NCBI GenBank assembly: GCA_945900705.1 | Contig: CAMDKJ010000007.1 | Coordinates: 1-22,702 of the forward strand | Direction: 5' to 3' | DNA: 22,702 nucleotides | From: Bifidobacterium breve | Lineage (GTDB): Bacteria > Actinomycetota > Actinomycetes > S36-B12 | In this document: positions 14,806-22,280 of the stretch, piece after piece | Numbering within the stretch: position 1 is the first letter of the stretch | Layout of the letters: each line of letters begins with the position of its first letter | The notes under the pieces: generated by a model | Database searches by the model: none | What the model saw: the letters and a program-made list of their open reading frames with translations, nothing else | What the model was told of the DNA's origin: nothing | Translations under genes and position numbers: made by a program

Positions 14806-16199
14806 CGGGAGGACTCCTTCATTATTTGGGGACGTACAAGATAAATAGGCTCAGTTTCAGGAACAGGCATTGCAATAGGTGAAAGCGGCAGGGCTGATTT
14901 TATTGAAGCACCCGGTCGGTGCCCGACAAAAAATGGGCGACGCGCCAAACCATGCAAGAGTGGTGCAATATCAGCAGCGCGTAGCGAACCCAGCGCCCCC
15001 GAAAGTGCCGCGGTTTCCCCGAACTCTCGGACAGAATCCTTGCGCTGTTCAGGAGCGACAACAACTATGGGTGTGGGGTCACCACTGTGCATGAGTAATC
15101 CTTCACTTGGTGTCGCGTGGTCACCGGTCACAGCAAGCACAAGATCACCCCGATCAATAATGTCAATAAAAGCCGCGATGGCAGCATCGCACGCTTCTAT
15201 CGCGGCTATCTTGGCCTCGGGTTTCTTGGTGTGACCGGCTTCATCCGGTGCCTTTGTATGAACGTGAATAAAATCAGGACGCTGCTCTTCACCTAGAAGA
15301 CGAATGGCCGACTGGACCCGCGCGCTCAGGCCCAGCCCGGCGTCCTCCGCGGTCACAGCGACATCAATCTCGCGCATCCCTAGGGTTCTGGCCAAACCCC
15401 GGTAAAGCGCACTGCTCGTTACCATGGCCCCTTGCACTCCCACAAGATCAAGAAACGAAAGCGGTTGCCCGGCTATAGACGGCCACTTGGTCGTGGGAAC
15501 GGTAATTTCCAAACCTGCGCAGACTAGGCTCGCGTGCGCTCCGAGGAGGTATGCCTTCAGCGCGTCAGCAGTGCGCTGTGCCTCGACTAGTCGGCGCCCA
15601 CCTGCAATGACACATTCTTGTAAAGGCACGGGCAGCATCCAAGGGTGCATGTGATCAAAAAGCGGGTCCGAGTCGCTGACCTCGATCGATTCAAGCCCGT
15701 GGGCTAGCAAAACCCACTCTCCGAGTCGAAGTGATTCAATACTGAATGAGACACCGTCAACGAAGAATTCTTCGGTCCATTCCTGCAGAATCCGATTCAA
15801 AGTGTGGGCGATATCGCTGTGCTGCAACCCCATCCGACCCGTAATTCGCATGACACCATCAACTTGTTCGCCACGCCGGGCTGCCAAGTGCCACATCGGC
15901 GTACCCAGTGGCGGGACTCCGCCCTCACCAACCCACTCAAGAAGAGCCCGGCCTGGAAAAGCCAGTTCCGGTAGTCCAAACATCACCCAATGCGATCGCT
16001 CACTCGAAGTTGCCCAACCTGGTCCAAAAGGCACATGAACACCGTTGGCTCCTCTCGCGGCTAATTCATCCAGCGCCGGAGTCGAAGCAACTTCTAATGG
16101 TGTTCGCCCACCCAAGGACAAACAGGGACGATCACCCAAGCCATCAAGGACTACGAGGACGACGGGAAGGTCATCGCGCTGCGGCCACTTCGACTTCAT
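14802..16199 (-). CDS. Archaeal-type cofactor-independent phosphoglycerate mutase homologue (ApgM family)
   Basis: A 465-residue alkaline-phosphatase-superfamily protein closest in layout to archaeal 2,3-BPG-independent phosphoglycerate mutase. N-terminal 'VVLDGLGDRP' supplies the first metal Asp (D19) and 'GGRTPLEVASTPALDELA' is typical. The phosphate-accepting Ser lies in 'SSERSH' (S65/S66), replacing the usual 'GSDTAH'. C-terminal metal motifs are 'HTKAPDEAGH' (D319, H323) and 'TGDHATPSEG' (D360, H361) plus 'HSGDPTP' (H371). The ATG at 16199 overlaps the NadM-like stop (ATGA); a longer frame to 16259 would be inside that gene. The metal site is complete but the loop around the Ser is altered, and the gene sits in a specialised operon with no glycolytic neighbours. 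It may therefore act on a phospho-compound other than 3-phosphoglycerate. Confidence 0.87.
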   Translation of the reverse strand: MKSKWPQRDDLPVVLVVLDGLGDRPCLSLGGRTPLEVASTPALDELAARGANGVHVPFGPGWATSSERSHWVMFGLPELAFPGRALLEWVGEGGVPPLGTPMWHLAARRGEQVDGVMRITGRMGLQHSDIAHTLNRILQEWTEEFFVDGVSFSIESLRLGEWVLLAHGLESIEVSDSDPLFDHMHPWMLPVPLQECVIAGGRRLVEAQRTADALKAYLLGAHASLVCAGLEITVPTTKWPSIAGQPLSFLDLVGVQGAMVTSSALYRGLARTLGMREIDVAVTAEDAGLGLSARVQSAIRLLGEEQRPDFIHVHTKAPDEAGHTKKPEAKIAAIEACDAAIAAFIDIIDRGDLVLAVTGDHATPSEGLLMHSGDPTPIVVVAPEQRKDSVREFGETAALSGALGSLRAADIAPLLHGLARRPFFVGHRPGASIKSALPLSPIAMPVPETEPIYLVRPQIMKESSR

Positions 16200-16726
16200 G
16201 TGGTGCTCATTCTCATTGGCAACCCCGAGGCGACTCCGTCCGGCAGGAGTGGCCGCCATGCTGCTTCATCACCCTTAAGCCATGCCAGACGAATATCTGT
16301 GGCTCGGACGGCGTGTAATGGGTCGCCCTCAATAACCCTAACCGGGTACCCACCCGTTTGCAGTATCTGCACCTTGTTGGCCTCCCAATTCGTGAAGACC
16401 CGAACAAACTGCACCGCATCCAATGGAATGTAACTGGACCACGCCTTTGGACGATCGAGAGGGAAAGGAACTATGTGGCAACGATTTTGCAGGTCCTTGC
16501 ATTCAAGCGCCGATTGAATCATGATCTGACGCTCCCAGTAGGTGAAGGGGTTCGACTCAGGTTGATGCCGATGTGCTGACGATGCATTCGGTTTCCACGA
16601 TGCAGGATCTGGATTCGTAATCCCAATGAAGACGATCTCGGCTTCGGCCAAGGCGATGTTCAATAATTCCCAGTGGCCAATATGAAAGGGTTGAAACCGA
16701 CCCGTTATCCCAGCCCGAGGCAGCAC
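16196..16726 (-). CDS. Archaeal-type NMN adenylyltransferase homologue (NadM-like nucleotidyltransferase)
   Basis: A 176-residue cytidylyltransferase-fold enzyme. The nucleotide-binding 'GRFQPFHIGH' (9-18) contains the HIGH motif, and 'NPFTYWERQIMI' matches the archaeal NMNAT 'NPFTAGERILMI' region. The C-terminal 'ATDIRLAWLKGDEAAWRPLLP' aligns with the 'SGTEIR' segment, where the family's Ser-Gly-Thr is changed to Arg-Ala-Thr. Canonical NadM makes NAD from NMN and ATP. Bacteria normally use NadD instead, and homologues are known to be recruited to make CMP- or AMP-activated intermediates. The start is the GTG at 16726, 7 bases after the amidohydrolase stop. It overlaps the ApgM-like gene by 4 bases. 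True NAD synthesis and a repurposed nucleotidyl transfer are both possible. Confidence 0.87.
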   Translation of the reverse strand: MLPRAGITGRFQPFHIGHWELLNIALAEAEIVFIGITNPDPASWKPNASSAHRHQPESNPFTYWERQIMIQSALECKDLQNRCHIVPFPLDRPKAWSSYIPLDAVQFVRVFTNWEANKVQILQTGGYPVRVIEGDPLHAVRATDIRLAWLKGDEAAWRPLLPDGVASGLPMRMSTT

Positions 16727-16733
16727 TGCTTCA

Positions 16734-17441
16734 TCACCGAGCCCGCGACTCCAGATGGACTATCACTTCAGCCGCACTATTGAGATCTGCATACCGCCGT
16801 GACACATCTCGCATATTGTCTTCGTGTGGCCCCAGTTCTTGATCTCCGCAGGCATCCTCGACAACAATCGTTTTGAATCCGTGACTGAACGAATCAACGA
16901 TTGATGCGCGCACACAGCCCGAGGTCGTAACTCCCATGATCAAAACGGTGTCAACTCCTCGATTTCTTAGGATGGTGCTCAGATCGGTTCCAAAGAATGC
17001 CGATGGATACCTCTTAATTAAATAGATATCTGAGTCTTCCCACAACTGCGGAACTATTGAAGCAGCATATGAATTCGGTGCGATATCTCGCAAACTCGGG
17101 ACCTTCCAGTTTGTGAACTCATCATCATGAGCCCAAGCAACCGCCGTATGAACAACCAGAATTCCAGCCTGGCGCCCCGCTGACAGCACACTCTCGGCGT
17201 TCTTAACCGCCTGCTCAATATGCTCACTACGGCCCGTGGCGAAACTCGGATCACAAAAAGCCTGTTGAAAATCAACCGCAACAATCGCAGGGCAAGTACC
17301 CCAGCCGACAGTAGTCATACCGTATCCAGCTTCAGCAAACTGATCTTTAATAGCTTTTACCGCCCTTCCCTGGGAGGCTAGTGGTGCATCCCTGCGTTCA
17401 TTCCATTGGACGCTCCATACCCGCAACTGCTCTGCCACCAC
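16734..17441 (-). CDS. Isochorismatase-fold cysteine amidohydrolase (N-carbamoylsarcosine amidase/maleamate amidase type)
   Basis: A 235-residue cysteine hydrolase. The D-K-C triad is D57 ('AIVAVDFQQAF'), K143 ('LIKRYPSAFF') and C176 ('GVTTSGCVRASIVDSFSHGF'). The 'TTSGCVRA' elbow and 'VEDACGD' are usual for the N-carbamoylsarcosine amidase/maleamate amidohydrolase group rather than nicotinamidases or RutB. The N-terminal ~48 residues before 'GWGTCPA' resemble the extra helix of this subgroup. A stop lies two codons upstream of the GTG at 17441, so that is the earliest start. It is the first gene of the seven-gene operon. It probably releases ammonia or carbamate from a small amide. Because RutA products are ureido acids, a RutB-like contribution cannot be excluded. 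Confidence 0.88.
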   Translation of the reverse strand: MVAEQLRVWSVQWNERRDAPLASQGRAVKAIKDQFAEAGYGMTTVGWGTCPAIVAVDFQQAFCDPSFATGRSEHIEQAVKNAESVLSAGRQAGILVVHTAVAWAHDDEFTNWKVPSLRDIAPNSYAASIVPQLWEDSDIYLIKRYPSAFFGTDLSTILRNRGVDTVLIMGVTTSGCVRASIVDSFSHGFKTIVVEDACGDQELGPHEDNMRDVSRRYADLNSAAEVIVHLESRAR

Positions 17442-17659
17442 AGTCTATCGGGGAAGCCAGATGTCGGCGCCCGAGGTGACCCCATGCTCCAAGGTCCTCG
17501 CATACTCCCAGGCGGACAAAAGTGCTACAGCCGAGGAGGTCTACCGAGTAAATTGGAGTACCGATAACGATCGCGTCCTCGGGGCGGTAGGCGCAGGGAG
17601 CACTGGGCGCTGCGGTAGATTGCGGCAAACAAGTCCAGTACGTTGTCACTGCTTCCACT

Positions 17660-17665
17660 GAGGAG
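17660..17665 (+). promoter_or_regulatory. Strong ribosome site GAGGAG without a standard start after it
   Basis: GAGGAG at 17660-17665 lies in the transporter's reading frame, which stays open from 17591. In the next 36 bases that frame has no ATG, GTG or TTG; the first standard start is GTG 17708. An ATC at 17672 is six bases from this site and would add twelve residues. Either a rare start is used or the site is fortuitous. Confidence 0.35.
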
Positions 17666-17707
17666 ACATTAATCCGCGGCCAGCCAGCTGTACGCAGCGC
17701 GATCGCG

Positions 17708-18853
17708 GTGCTTGGGGCCGCGGTAATCGCGCAGGTAAGTATCTCAGGATTTCAGCAGGGCCTGCCAGCTCTCGGGCCGATTCTTCAAACCACCTTTTCC
17801 CTAGACACTTCGGGTACCGGTGCCATCTTGGGAGTGGGAAGTCTAGGAACGGCAGTGGCTGTTTTGATTTGGGGCAGGCTGACCGACCGCACCACCGATC
17901 GTTTTGTAGCCGTATTCGGCTTGCTCCTCGCCTCAGCCTCTTTGGGCTTGGCTGGGTTTGCTGCACACATCGATTCGCTGCCCGGCCTAATGCTTGCTCT
18001 CTTTGCTACCGGTATTTGTGCGGCCGCCCCTACGGTCGCGCTGACCAAAAGCATATTTATCGCTTTTGCAGCCGGTCGACGCATGGGATTAGCTTTCGGT
18101 ATTCGACAGGCTGCCGTACCCCTAGGTGCAGCCGCCGCGGGGGTGTTCCTTCCTATTCTGGCGATAAGCCGAGGGCTCGCCGCGGCCCTTTGGGGCCTTG
18201 CAGCAATGTTGCTCTTCGCCGCTCTCGTCGTTTACCGAGCAGTCCATGGTGAGCGTCGGACAGATCAGGGCGCACCGCTGGGGCCTACCCCGTGGGCGGC
18301 AATTGCACCTATGCTGACGGCGAGCTCGCTCTACACCTTAACCCAAATTGGAGTTGTATCACTGCTCACCCTGTACCTCGTAAATGCTCGCGGATGGTCA
18401 CCGCCCGCCGCCGCAACTGTTTTCACGGGGGTAATGGTGTCCGCAATCCTGTTGCGGATCTTGGTGGGCATTGCCGCAGATCGGTGGCCGCACCGACGCC
18501 TGTGGTTGTTCAAAACGGCCGGATTGATCACGGCAACGCTGCTGGTCATCGCAGCTCTCACCGACCCCGCTCCTATCTCCGGGATCATCATCGTCATCGC
18601 GGGCATCACTGGCATGGGGTGGAACGCGCTGGCCTTCACCTTGACCGTCTCCCTGGTTCCTGAATCACGGGTAGGAACAAGTCAAGGGGCGCTAAACGCT
18701 TCACTCTTCGTCGCTTGGGGCCTCTCCCCGATCTTGACTGGATTTCTGGTAGAGACATTTTCCTGGTCGCTGGCCTGGATTGTGCTCGCTTTCTTGGCCA
18801 TCATTGGTGCAGCCACCGCTCGAACTCACAGTTTCGCAAGACAGGTACCTTGA
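17708..18853 (+). CDS. MFS transporter
   Basis: At least 381 residues with about twelve hydrophobic segments and the MFS loop 2-3 signature in the form 'GRLTDRTTDR' after TM2, with a second, weaker copy ('GIAADRWPHRR') in the C-terminal half. It is an integral membrane secondary transporter, related by appearance to small organic-anion or drug permeases. The substrate is not recognisable. The GTG at 17708 falls at the start of TM1 with no ribosome site, so the true N-terminus may begin about 12 codons earlier at a non-standard start. It is divergent from the seven-gene operon across a 266-base region, and a CoA-transferase gene follows 126 bases downstream on the same strand. It may import or export the substrate or product of either set. 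Confidence 0.88.
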   Translation: MLGAAVIAQVSISGFQQGLPALGPILQTTFSLDTSGTGAILGVGSLGTAVAVLIWGRLTDRTTDRFVAVFGLLLASASLGLAGFAAHIDSLPGLMLALFATGICAAAPTVALTKSIFIAFAAGRRMGLAFGIRQAAVPLGAAAAGVFLPILAISRGLAAALWGLAAMLLFAALVVYRAVHGERRTDQGAPLGPTPWAAIAPMLTASSLYTLTQIGVVSLLTLYLVNARGWSPPAAATVFTGVMVSAILLRILVGIAADRWPHRRLWLFKTAGLITATLLVIAALTDPAPISGIIIVIAGITGMGWNALAFTLTVSLVPESRVGTSQGALNASLFVAWGLSPILTGFLVETFSWSLAWIVLAFLAIIGAATARTHSFARQVP

Positions 18854-18979
18854 AGGCATTCCACCGAAGCTTCACTTTGCAGGCTTTTTCCAGACAAGGT
18901 AATATTCGAATCTGAAGGAGTCGGAAAGTTGCCAAAACCAGAGGATGCATAATTTCCTCGATGTGCGAACCGGAGAATC

Positions 18980-20203
18980 ATGAAACCCCTTGATGGAATC
19001 CGGATCTTGTCGCTGGAGCAGTATGGCGCCGGTCCGTTCGCAACCTTGCACTTAGCTGATCTTGGCGCGGAGGTGATAAAGATTGAAGACCCGTCGGTTC
19101 GGGGTGACGTCGGACGACACGTCCCGCCGTATCAAGCCGGGGACACCTCATTATTCTTCGAGACGTTTAACCGCAACAAAAAGAGTCTCGTCCTCGACAT
19201 AAACACCACCGAGGACCGCGAGGTCTTCGAGGACCTTGTTCGAGTCAGCGATGCGGTTTTCTCCAATCTTCGTGGCGACGTACCAGAGCAGCTGGGAATC
19301 ACCTACGGGGCGCTTAAGCACCTCAATCCGGCCATCGTTTGCTGTTCTCTTTCGGGATACGGTATGACCGGACCCCGCGCCAAGGACCCCGGTTACGACT
19401 ACATGCTGCAGGCTCTTAGCGGTTGGATGTCACTCGCTGGCGACCCAGAGGGCCCACCCACCAAAACGGGACTGTCTCTGGTGGACTTTTCCGGGGGTCT
19501 CGTGGCCTCAGGAGCAATCCTCGCCGGGGTAATCGCTGCGCGCCGCGATGGCGTAGGGATGGATTGCGATTTGAGCCTCTATGACACCGCCATCGGAATG
19601 CTGACCTACGTAGCCACTTGGCACCTCAGTTCGGGATACGAACCAAAACGGACTCGTAACAGCGCCCATCCTTCGCTTGTTCCTTTTCAGGCTTTCCAGG
19701 CTTCTGATGGTTGGTTCGTTGTTGGATGCGCCAAGGAAAAGTTCTGGGTTCGTCTCACCCAAGCTATCGGACGTCCCGAACTGAGTACCGATCCACGCTT
19801 TGACTCTTTCGTTAACCGCAATACGAATTCGTCTGAGCTTCTTGAAATTCTCGATGACATCTTCGTGTCGCGCACGGTTGGGGACTGGGTCACAGATCTA
19901 CGTGCAGCAACCGTCCCTTGCGGGGCAGTACAAACCGTGGAAGAGGCGCTTATTGACACACACACGATTGAGCGTGGACTAATAGTTGAAACCTTCACAC
20001 CCGAACTCGGCGCAGTTCGCTCCGTTGCCTCGGCTATGCGAGTTGGAGAACTTCCGACCTCACACCGAAGGGCCCCGCTACTTGACGAACATCGCGAGGA
20101 TATCTTGGTCAATGTGCTCGGCTATGACCGCGAAAAGATACAGAAACTTTCCGAAAAATCCGTTGCGCAAAAAAATTCATCTAGCAAAGTCCGTGAAACA
20201 TAA
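18980..20203 (+). CDS. Type III (CaiB/BaiF) CoA-transferase
   Basis: A 407-residue family III CoA-transferase. The N-terminal 'LSLEQYGAGPFATLHLADLGAE' and 'VIKIEDP..RGD' are standard. The catalytic Asp is D169 in 'GLSLVDFSGG', the same position as Asp169 of formyl-CoA transferase. 'VPCGAVQTVEEAL' is the conserved C-terminal-domain segment. The reaction is transfer of CoA between an acyl-CoA (often succinyl-CoA) and a carboxylic acid through an aspartyl-CoA anhydride/thioester. ATG at 18980 with CGGAG five bases upstream. It is downstream of, and probably cotranscribed with, the MFS transporter, suggesting uptake and activation of an organic acid. The acid itself is unknown. Confidence 0.94.
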   Translation: MKPLDGIRILSLEQYGAGPFATLHLADLGAEVIKIEDPSVRGDVGRHVPPYQAGDTSLFFETFNRNKKSLVLDINTTEDREVFEDLVRVSDAVFSNLRGDVPEQLGITYGALKHLNPAIVCCSLSGYGMTGPRAKDPGYDYMLQALSGWMSLAGDPEGPPTKTGLSLVDFSGGLVASGAILAGVIAARRDGVGMDCDLSLYDTAIGMLTYVATWHLSSGYEPKRTRNSAHPSLVPFQAFQASDGWFVVGCAKEKFWVRLTQAIGRPELSTDPRFDSFVNRNTNSSELLEILDDIFVSRTVGDWVTDLRAATVPCGAVQTVEEALIDTHTIERGLIVETFTPELGAVRSVASAMRVGELPTSHRRAPLLDEHREDILVNVLGYDREKIQKLSEKSVAQKNSSSKVRET

Positions 20204-20260
20204 CCTTGATCGGACTATCGAAACACCCGCTCGCTAGCCGGGGCAAAGTCAGATTTAGTT

Positions 20261-20286
20261 GGGTGTGGACCTCGTCCTTCGCACCC
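20261..20286. terminator. Weak hairpin between convergent CoA-transferase genes
   Basis: GGGTGTGGA (20261-20269) can pair with TTCGCACCC (20278-20286) around an 8-base loop, with two G-T pairs. There is no T-run on the plus strand. It is placed between the two convergent stop codons, so it may end both transcripts, but evidence is thin. Confidence 0.3.
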
Positions 20287-20338
20287 GGCGCAACGATTGA
20301 CAATCCGGTCAGCCTCGCCCCTAACCGAAAACAAATAC

Positions 20339-21550
20339 CTAAATGACACCAGTTTCTCTTAGTTTTACCAAGTCTTCTTGGCCTAAGCTAAGAATTCCTC
20401 CGTACACCAAATCATTATGTTCACCCAATTCAGGACCCGCAGTGCGAATAACTCCAGGTGTTTCTGAAAGTTTTGGAACTACGTTTTGCATCGGTACTCG
20501 ACCGAGTTCCGCATGATCAATCCACGCAATCGCCTCACGAGCTGCAAAATGCGGATCCGCAAACATATCGACGGCGCGGAAAATCCTTGTTGCTGGCACG
20601 CCATTTTCGTGAAGTAGTTCAAGTAGTGCGTCAGCATCGAATTCGGCAGTCCAATTTGCAATTAAGTTATCAAGTTCTTCCATATTTGCGCCCCTGGCGC
20701 CGTGAGTTGCATAGCGGGCGTCAACTGCCAAGTCATCTCGCTTCATCACTGAAGTTAGGCGGCCAAATACGGTGTCCATGTTGGCGGCTACGATCACCAT
20801 TTCACCGTCACGAGTTGGATAAACATTGCTCGGTGAAACGTTCGGAAGAACAGTTCCAGTTCGTTCACGCTGGTAACCAGCGATTTCCCATTCCGGGAGC
20901 AAAGACTCCATCATGGCCAAAACTGCCTCGTAGATGGCAGAGTCAACCACCTGCCCACGACCTGTTCGGTTTCGGGAATGAAGAGCAACCAAAGTTCCAA
21001 GACAGGCAAATGTTGCCGCTAGCGCATCACCGAGCGAGACACCAGCACGTGACGGCATTCGATCAGGGTCGCCGGTCACGTATCGAATACCGCCCATTGC
21101 CTCCCCAATGGACCCATATCCTGCTCTCGGTGCATAAGGCCCAGTTTGTCCGTAACCGGTTACCCGCGTGATTATTAATCGCGGATTGATCTCCCATAGA
21201 GTCTCGGGGGAAAGACCCCATCGTTCGATGGTGCCTGGCCTGAAGTTCTCGATAAGGACGTCGGCATCCTCCAGCAACCGCCGCACTAAATCCTGGCCCT
21301 CTGGTTTGCGCAAATCGCAAGTGATTGAATATTTATTTCGAGCAACTACCGGCCACCAGAGGGATTTGCCATAAGGCTTCTCGCGGCCCCACTGGCGCAT
21401 CGGGTCGCCACGCTCAGGATCTTCGACTTTGATTACTTCTGCCCCGAAATCACCAAGGAGCTGACCACAAAAAGGCCCAGCGAGTAACTGACCCAATTCG
21501 ACTACCCGAAGGTCTCCAAGAGGCAGATTCGCTAGTTCGTTTTTTCTCAT
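20339..21550 (-). CDS. Type III (CaiB/BaiF) CoA-transferase
   Basis: A 403-residue family III CoA-transferase: 'VVELGQLLAGPFCGQLLGDF' (16-35), 'VIKVEDPERGDPMRQWG' (39-55), 'LIENFRPGTIERWGL' (99-113), catalytic D175 in 'AGVSLGDALAA', and 'GVPATRIF' in the small domain. It is clearly a different paralogue from the 18980 gene: this one has the 'RPGT.E..GL' version typical of succinyl-CoA-dependent dicarboxylate/hydroxyacid CoA-transferases, whereas the other reads 'LRGDVPEQLGI'. It is convergent with the 18980 gene and divergent, across 730 bases, from the GntR regulator at 22281. It has its own well-formed promoter (TTGACA and CATAAT) about 50 bases upstream, with inverted repeats over it, so regulation by a nearby GntR protein is likely. 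Confidence 0.94.
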   Translation of the reverse strand: MRKNELANLPLGDLRVVELGQLLAGPFCGQLLGDFGAEVIKVEDPERGDPMRQWGREKPYGKSLWWPVVARNKYSITCDLRKPEGQDLVRRLLEDADVLIENFRPGTIERWGLSPETLWEINPRLIITRVTGYGQTGPYAPRAGYGSIGEAMGGIRYVTGDPDRMPSRAGVSLGDALAATFACLGTLVALHSRNRTGRGQVVDSAIYEAVLAMMESLLPEWEIAGYQRERTGTVLPNVSPSNVYPTRDGEMVIVAANMDTVFGRLTSVMKRDDLAVDARYATHGARGANMEELDNLIANWTAEFDADALLELLHENGVPATRIFRAVDMFADPHFAAREAIAWIDHAELGRVPMQNVVPKLSETPGVIRTAGPELGEHNDLVYGGILSLGQEDLVKLRETGVI

Positions 21551-21581
21551 ACTAAGGATACCCTAACTTTCATTCCAGACA

Positions 21582-21595
21582 CGCACGATTGTGCG
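21582..21595. promoter_or_regulatory. Inverted repeat at the expected transcription start of the 21550 gene
   Basis: CGCAC (21582-21586) and GTGCG (21591-21595) form perfect arms around GATT. The repeat lies just downstream of the -10 box of the minus-strand promoter, where a bound repressor would block initiation. A second inverted repeat, ACTAT/ATAGT (21605-21609, 21616-21620), lies in the promoter spacer with its centre 24 bp away. Confidence 0.4.
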
Positions 21596-21597
21596 CA

Positions 21598-21625
21598 ATT
21601 ATGGACTATTGGCGCATAGTGTCAA
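21598..21625 (-). promoter_or_regulatory. Sigma70-type promoter for the CoA-transferase at 21550
   Basis: Read on the minus strand, a perfect -35 TTGACA (plus-strand 21620-21625) is followed after 16 bases by -10 CATAAT (21598-21603). This leaves a leader of roughly 40 bases before the ATG at 21550. It is the best promoter match I found in the window. Confidence 0.65.
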
Positions 21626-21651
21626 GAGAAGGTTACCAATCAAGGTCATTT

Positions 21652-21659
21652 TGCATACA
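21652..21659. promoter_or_regulatory. TGCATACA element upstream of the 21550 promoter
   Basis: This is the reverse complement of the TGTATGCA octamer found before the ABC operon (6067-6074). It lies 27 bases upstream of the -35 box, in the divergent region shared with a GntR/FCD regulator gene. It is a weak candidate for a common regulator site. Confidence 0.25.
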
Positions 21660-22280
21660 TAAGCAGCCCCAAGCCGTCCGTGGACAATTGACGCTCGACC
21701 TCAAATGTGCGATTCTCATTGTGTCCTGTTGACCCCACCTCGGGTAACCTGCCACCGAAAAGGCAGCGGGACTACCTCCACAAATATTTGAGTTGACGCG
21801 AAAAGTTGGACCACAAAGGTGGAATAAGCCAGGTCAGAAGTTATTCGCCAGACACAAGCTTTTTTAGCCTTGGCCTTTGGGGGCGCGATTTAGACAGAGC
21901 GATAAGTTGAAGAACAAAAGGGCCAAAATAGTCGCGGGAGCCTGCGGCTGACCATGATTAGTTGGTATCGCTGCGACTAGCCCATTAAGGGTACGTAGCA
22001 AATGCTGACAGCTTCAGGCTCTTAGTACAAAAACAAGTTGTGTATTTGATCTCACCCGAAAACGCACAGGCAGGTTTCTTTACTCGAGATAACTCACGCG
22101 ACACCAGAAGCAGTGGGAAAACGACCTGTCTCAATATTGCAATTTTTATTCAGGCCAAGAAGTCACTTATCAGGTACCCGAACACAAGGTTCCCGCTAAA
22201 CTCGTCGTCAGTTACTCAATAGCATGGCGAATTAGATGACGCTTTTAGCATTACCCAACAATAACTCAAGGTGGATTGCG

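Larger units (their letters stand above)
21551..22280. other. 730-base intergenic region, no convincing gene
   Basis: Apart from the promoter and inverted repeats near its left end, I see no coding region with family resemblance and no tRNA or rRNA. A short hairpin CTGCC/GGCAG (21749-21753, 21762-21766) is visible. Codon structure is absent and the stretch is more AT-rich than its neighbours. The right end carries the ribosome site AAGGTGG (22268-22274) of the GntR gene. It may be a decayed gene, an insertion scar or an unrecognised RNA. Confidence 0.6.

Noticed and set aside
16734..17441. Naming the isochorismatase-fold protein RutB
   Set aside because: Its TTSGCVRA elbow and N-terminal extension fit the carbamoylsarcosine/maleamate amidase group better, and it belongs to a different operon 14 kb from rutA.
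17398..17658. 86-codon minus-strand frame in front of the operon
   Set aside because: It overlaps the amidohydrolase start, shows no family resemblance and lies in the divergent control region.
17461..17661. 66-codon plus-strand frame before the MFS gene
   Set aside because: No recognisable similarity; composition looks random, and the neighbouring frame better continues the transporter.
18929..18952. Possible seven-codon leader (TTG start, AAGGAG upstream) before the CoA-transferase
   Set aside because: Too short to support, no attenuator-type structure or biased codons follow it.
21795..21830. Motif resembling IS3-type ends (GAAAAGTTGGACCA)
   Set aside because: No matching inverted partner, no target duplication and no transposase remnant could be seen.
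22040..22222. 60-codon plus-strand frame in the noncoding gap
   Set aside because: No ribosome site, no domain, and AT-rich random-looking residues.
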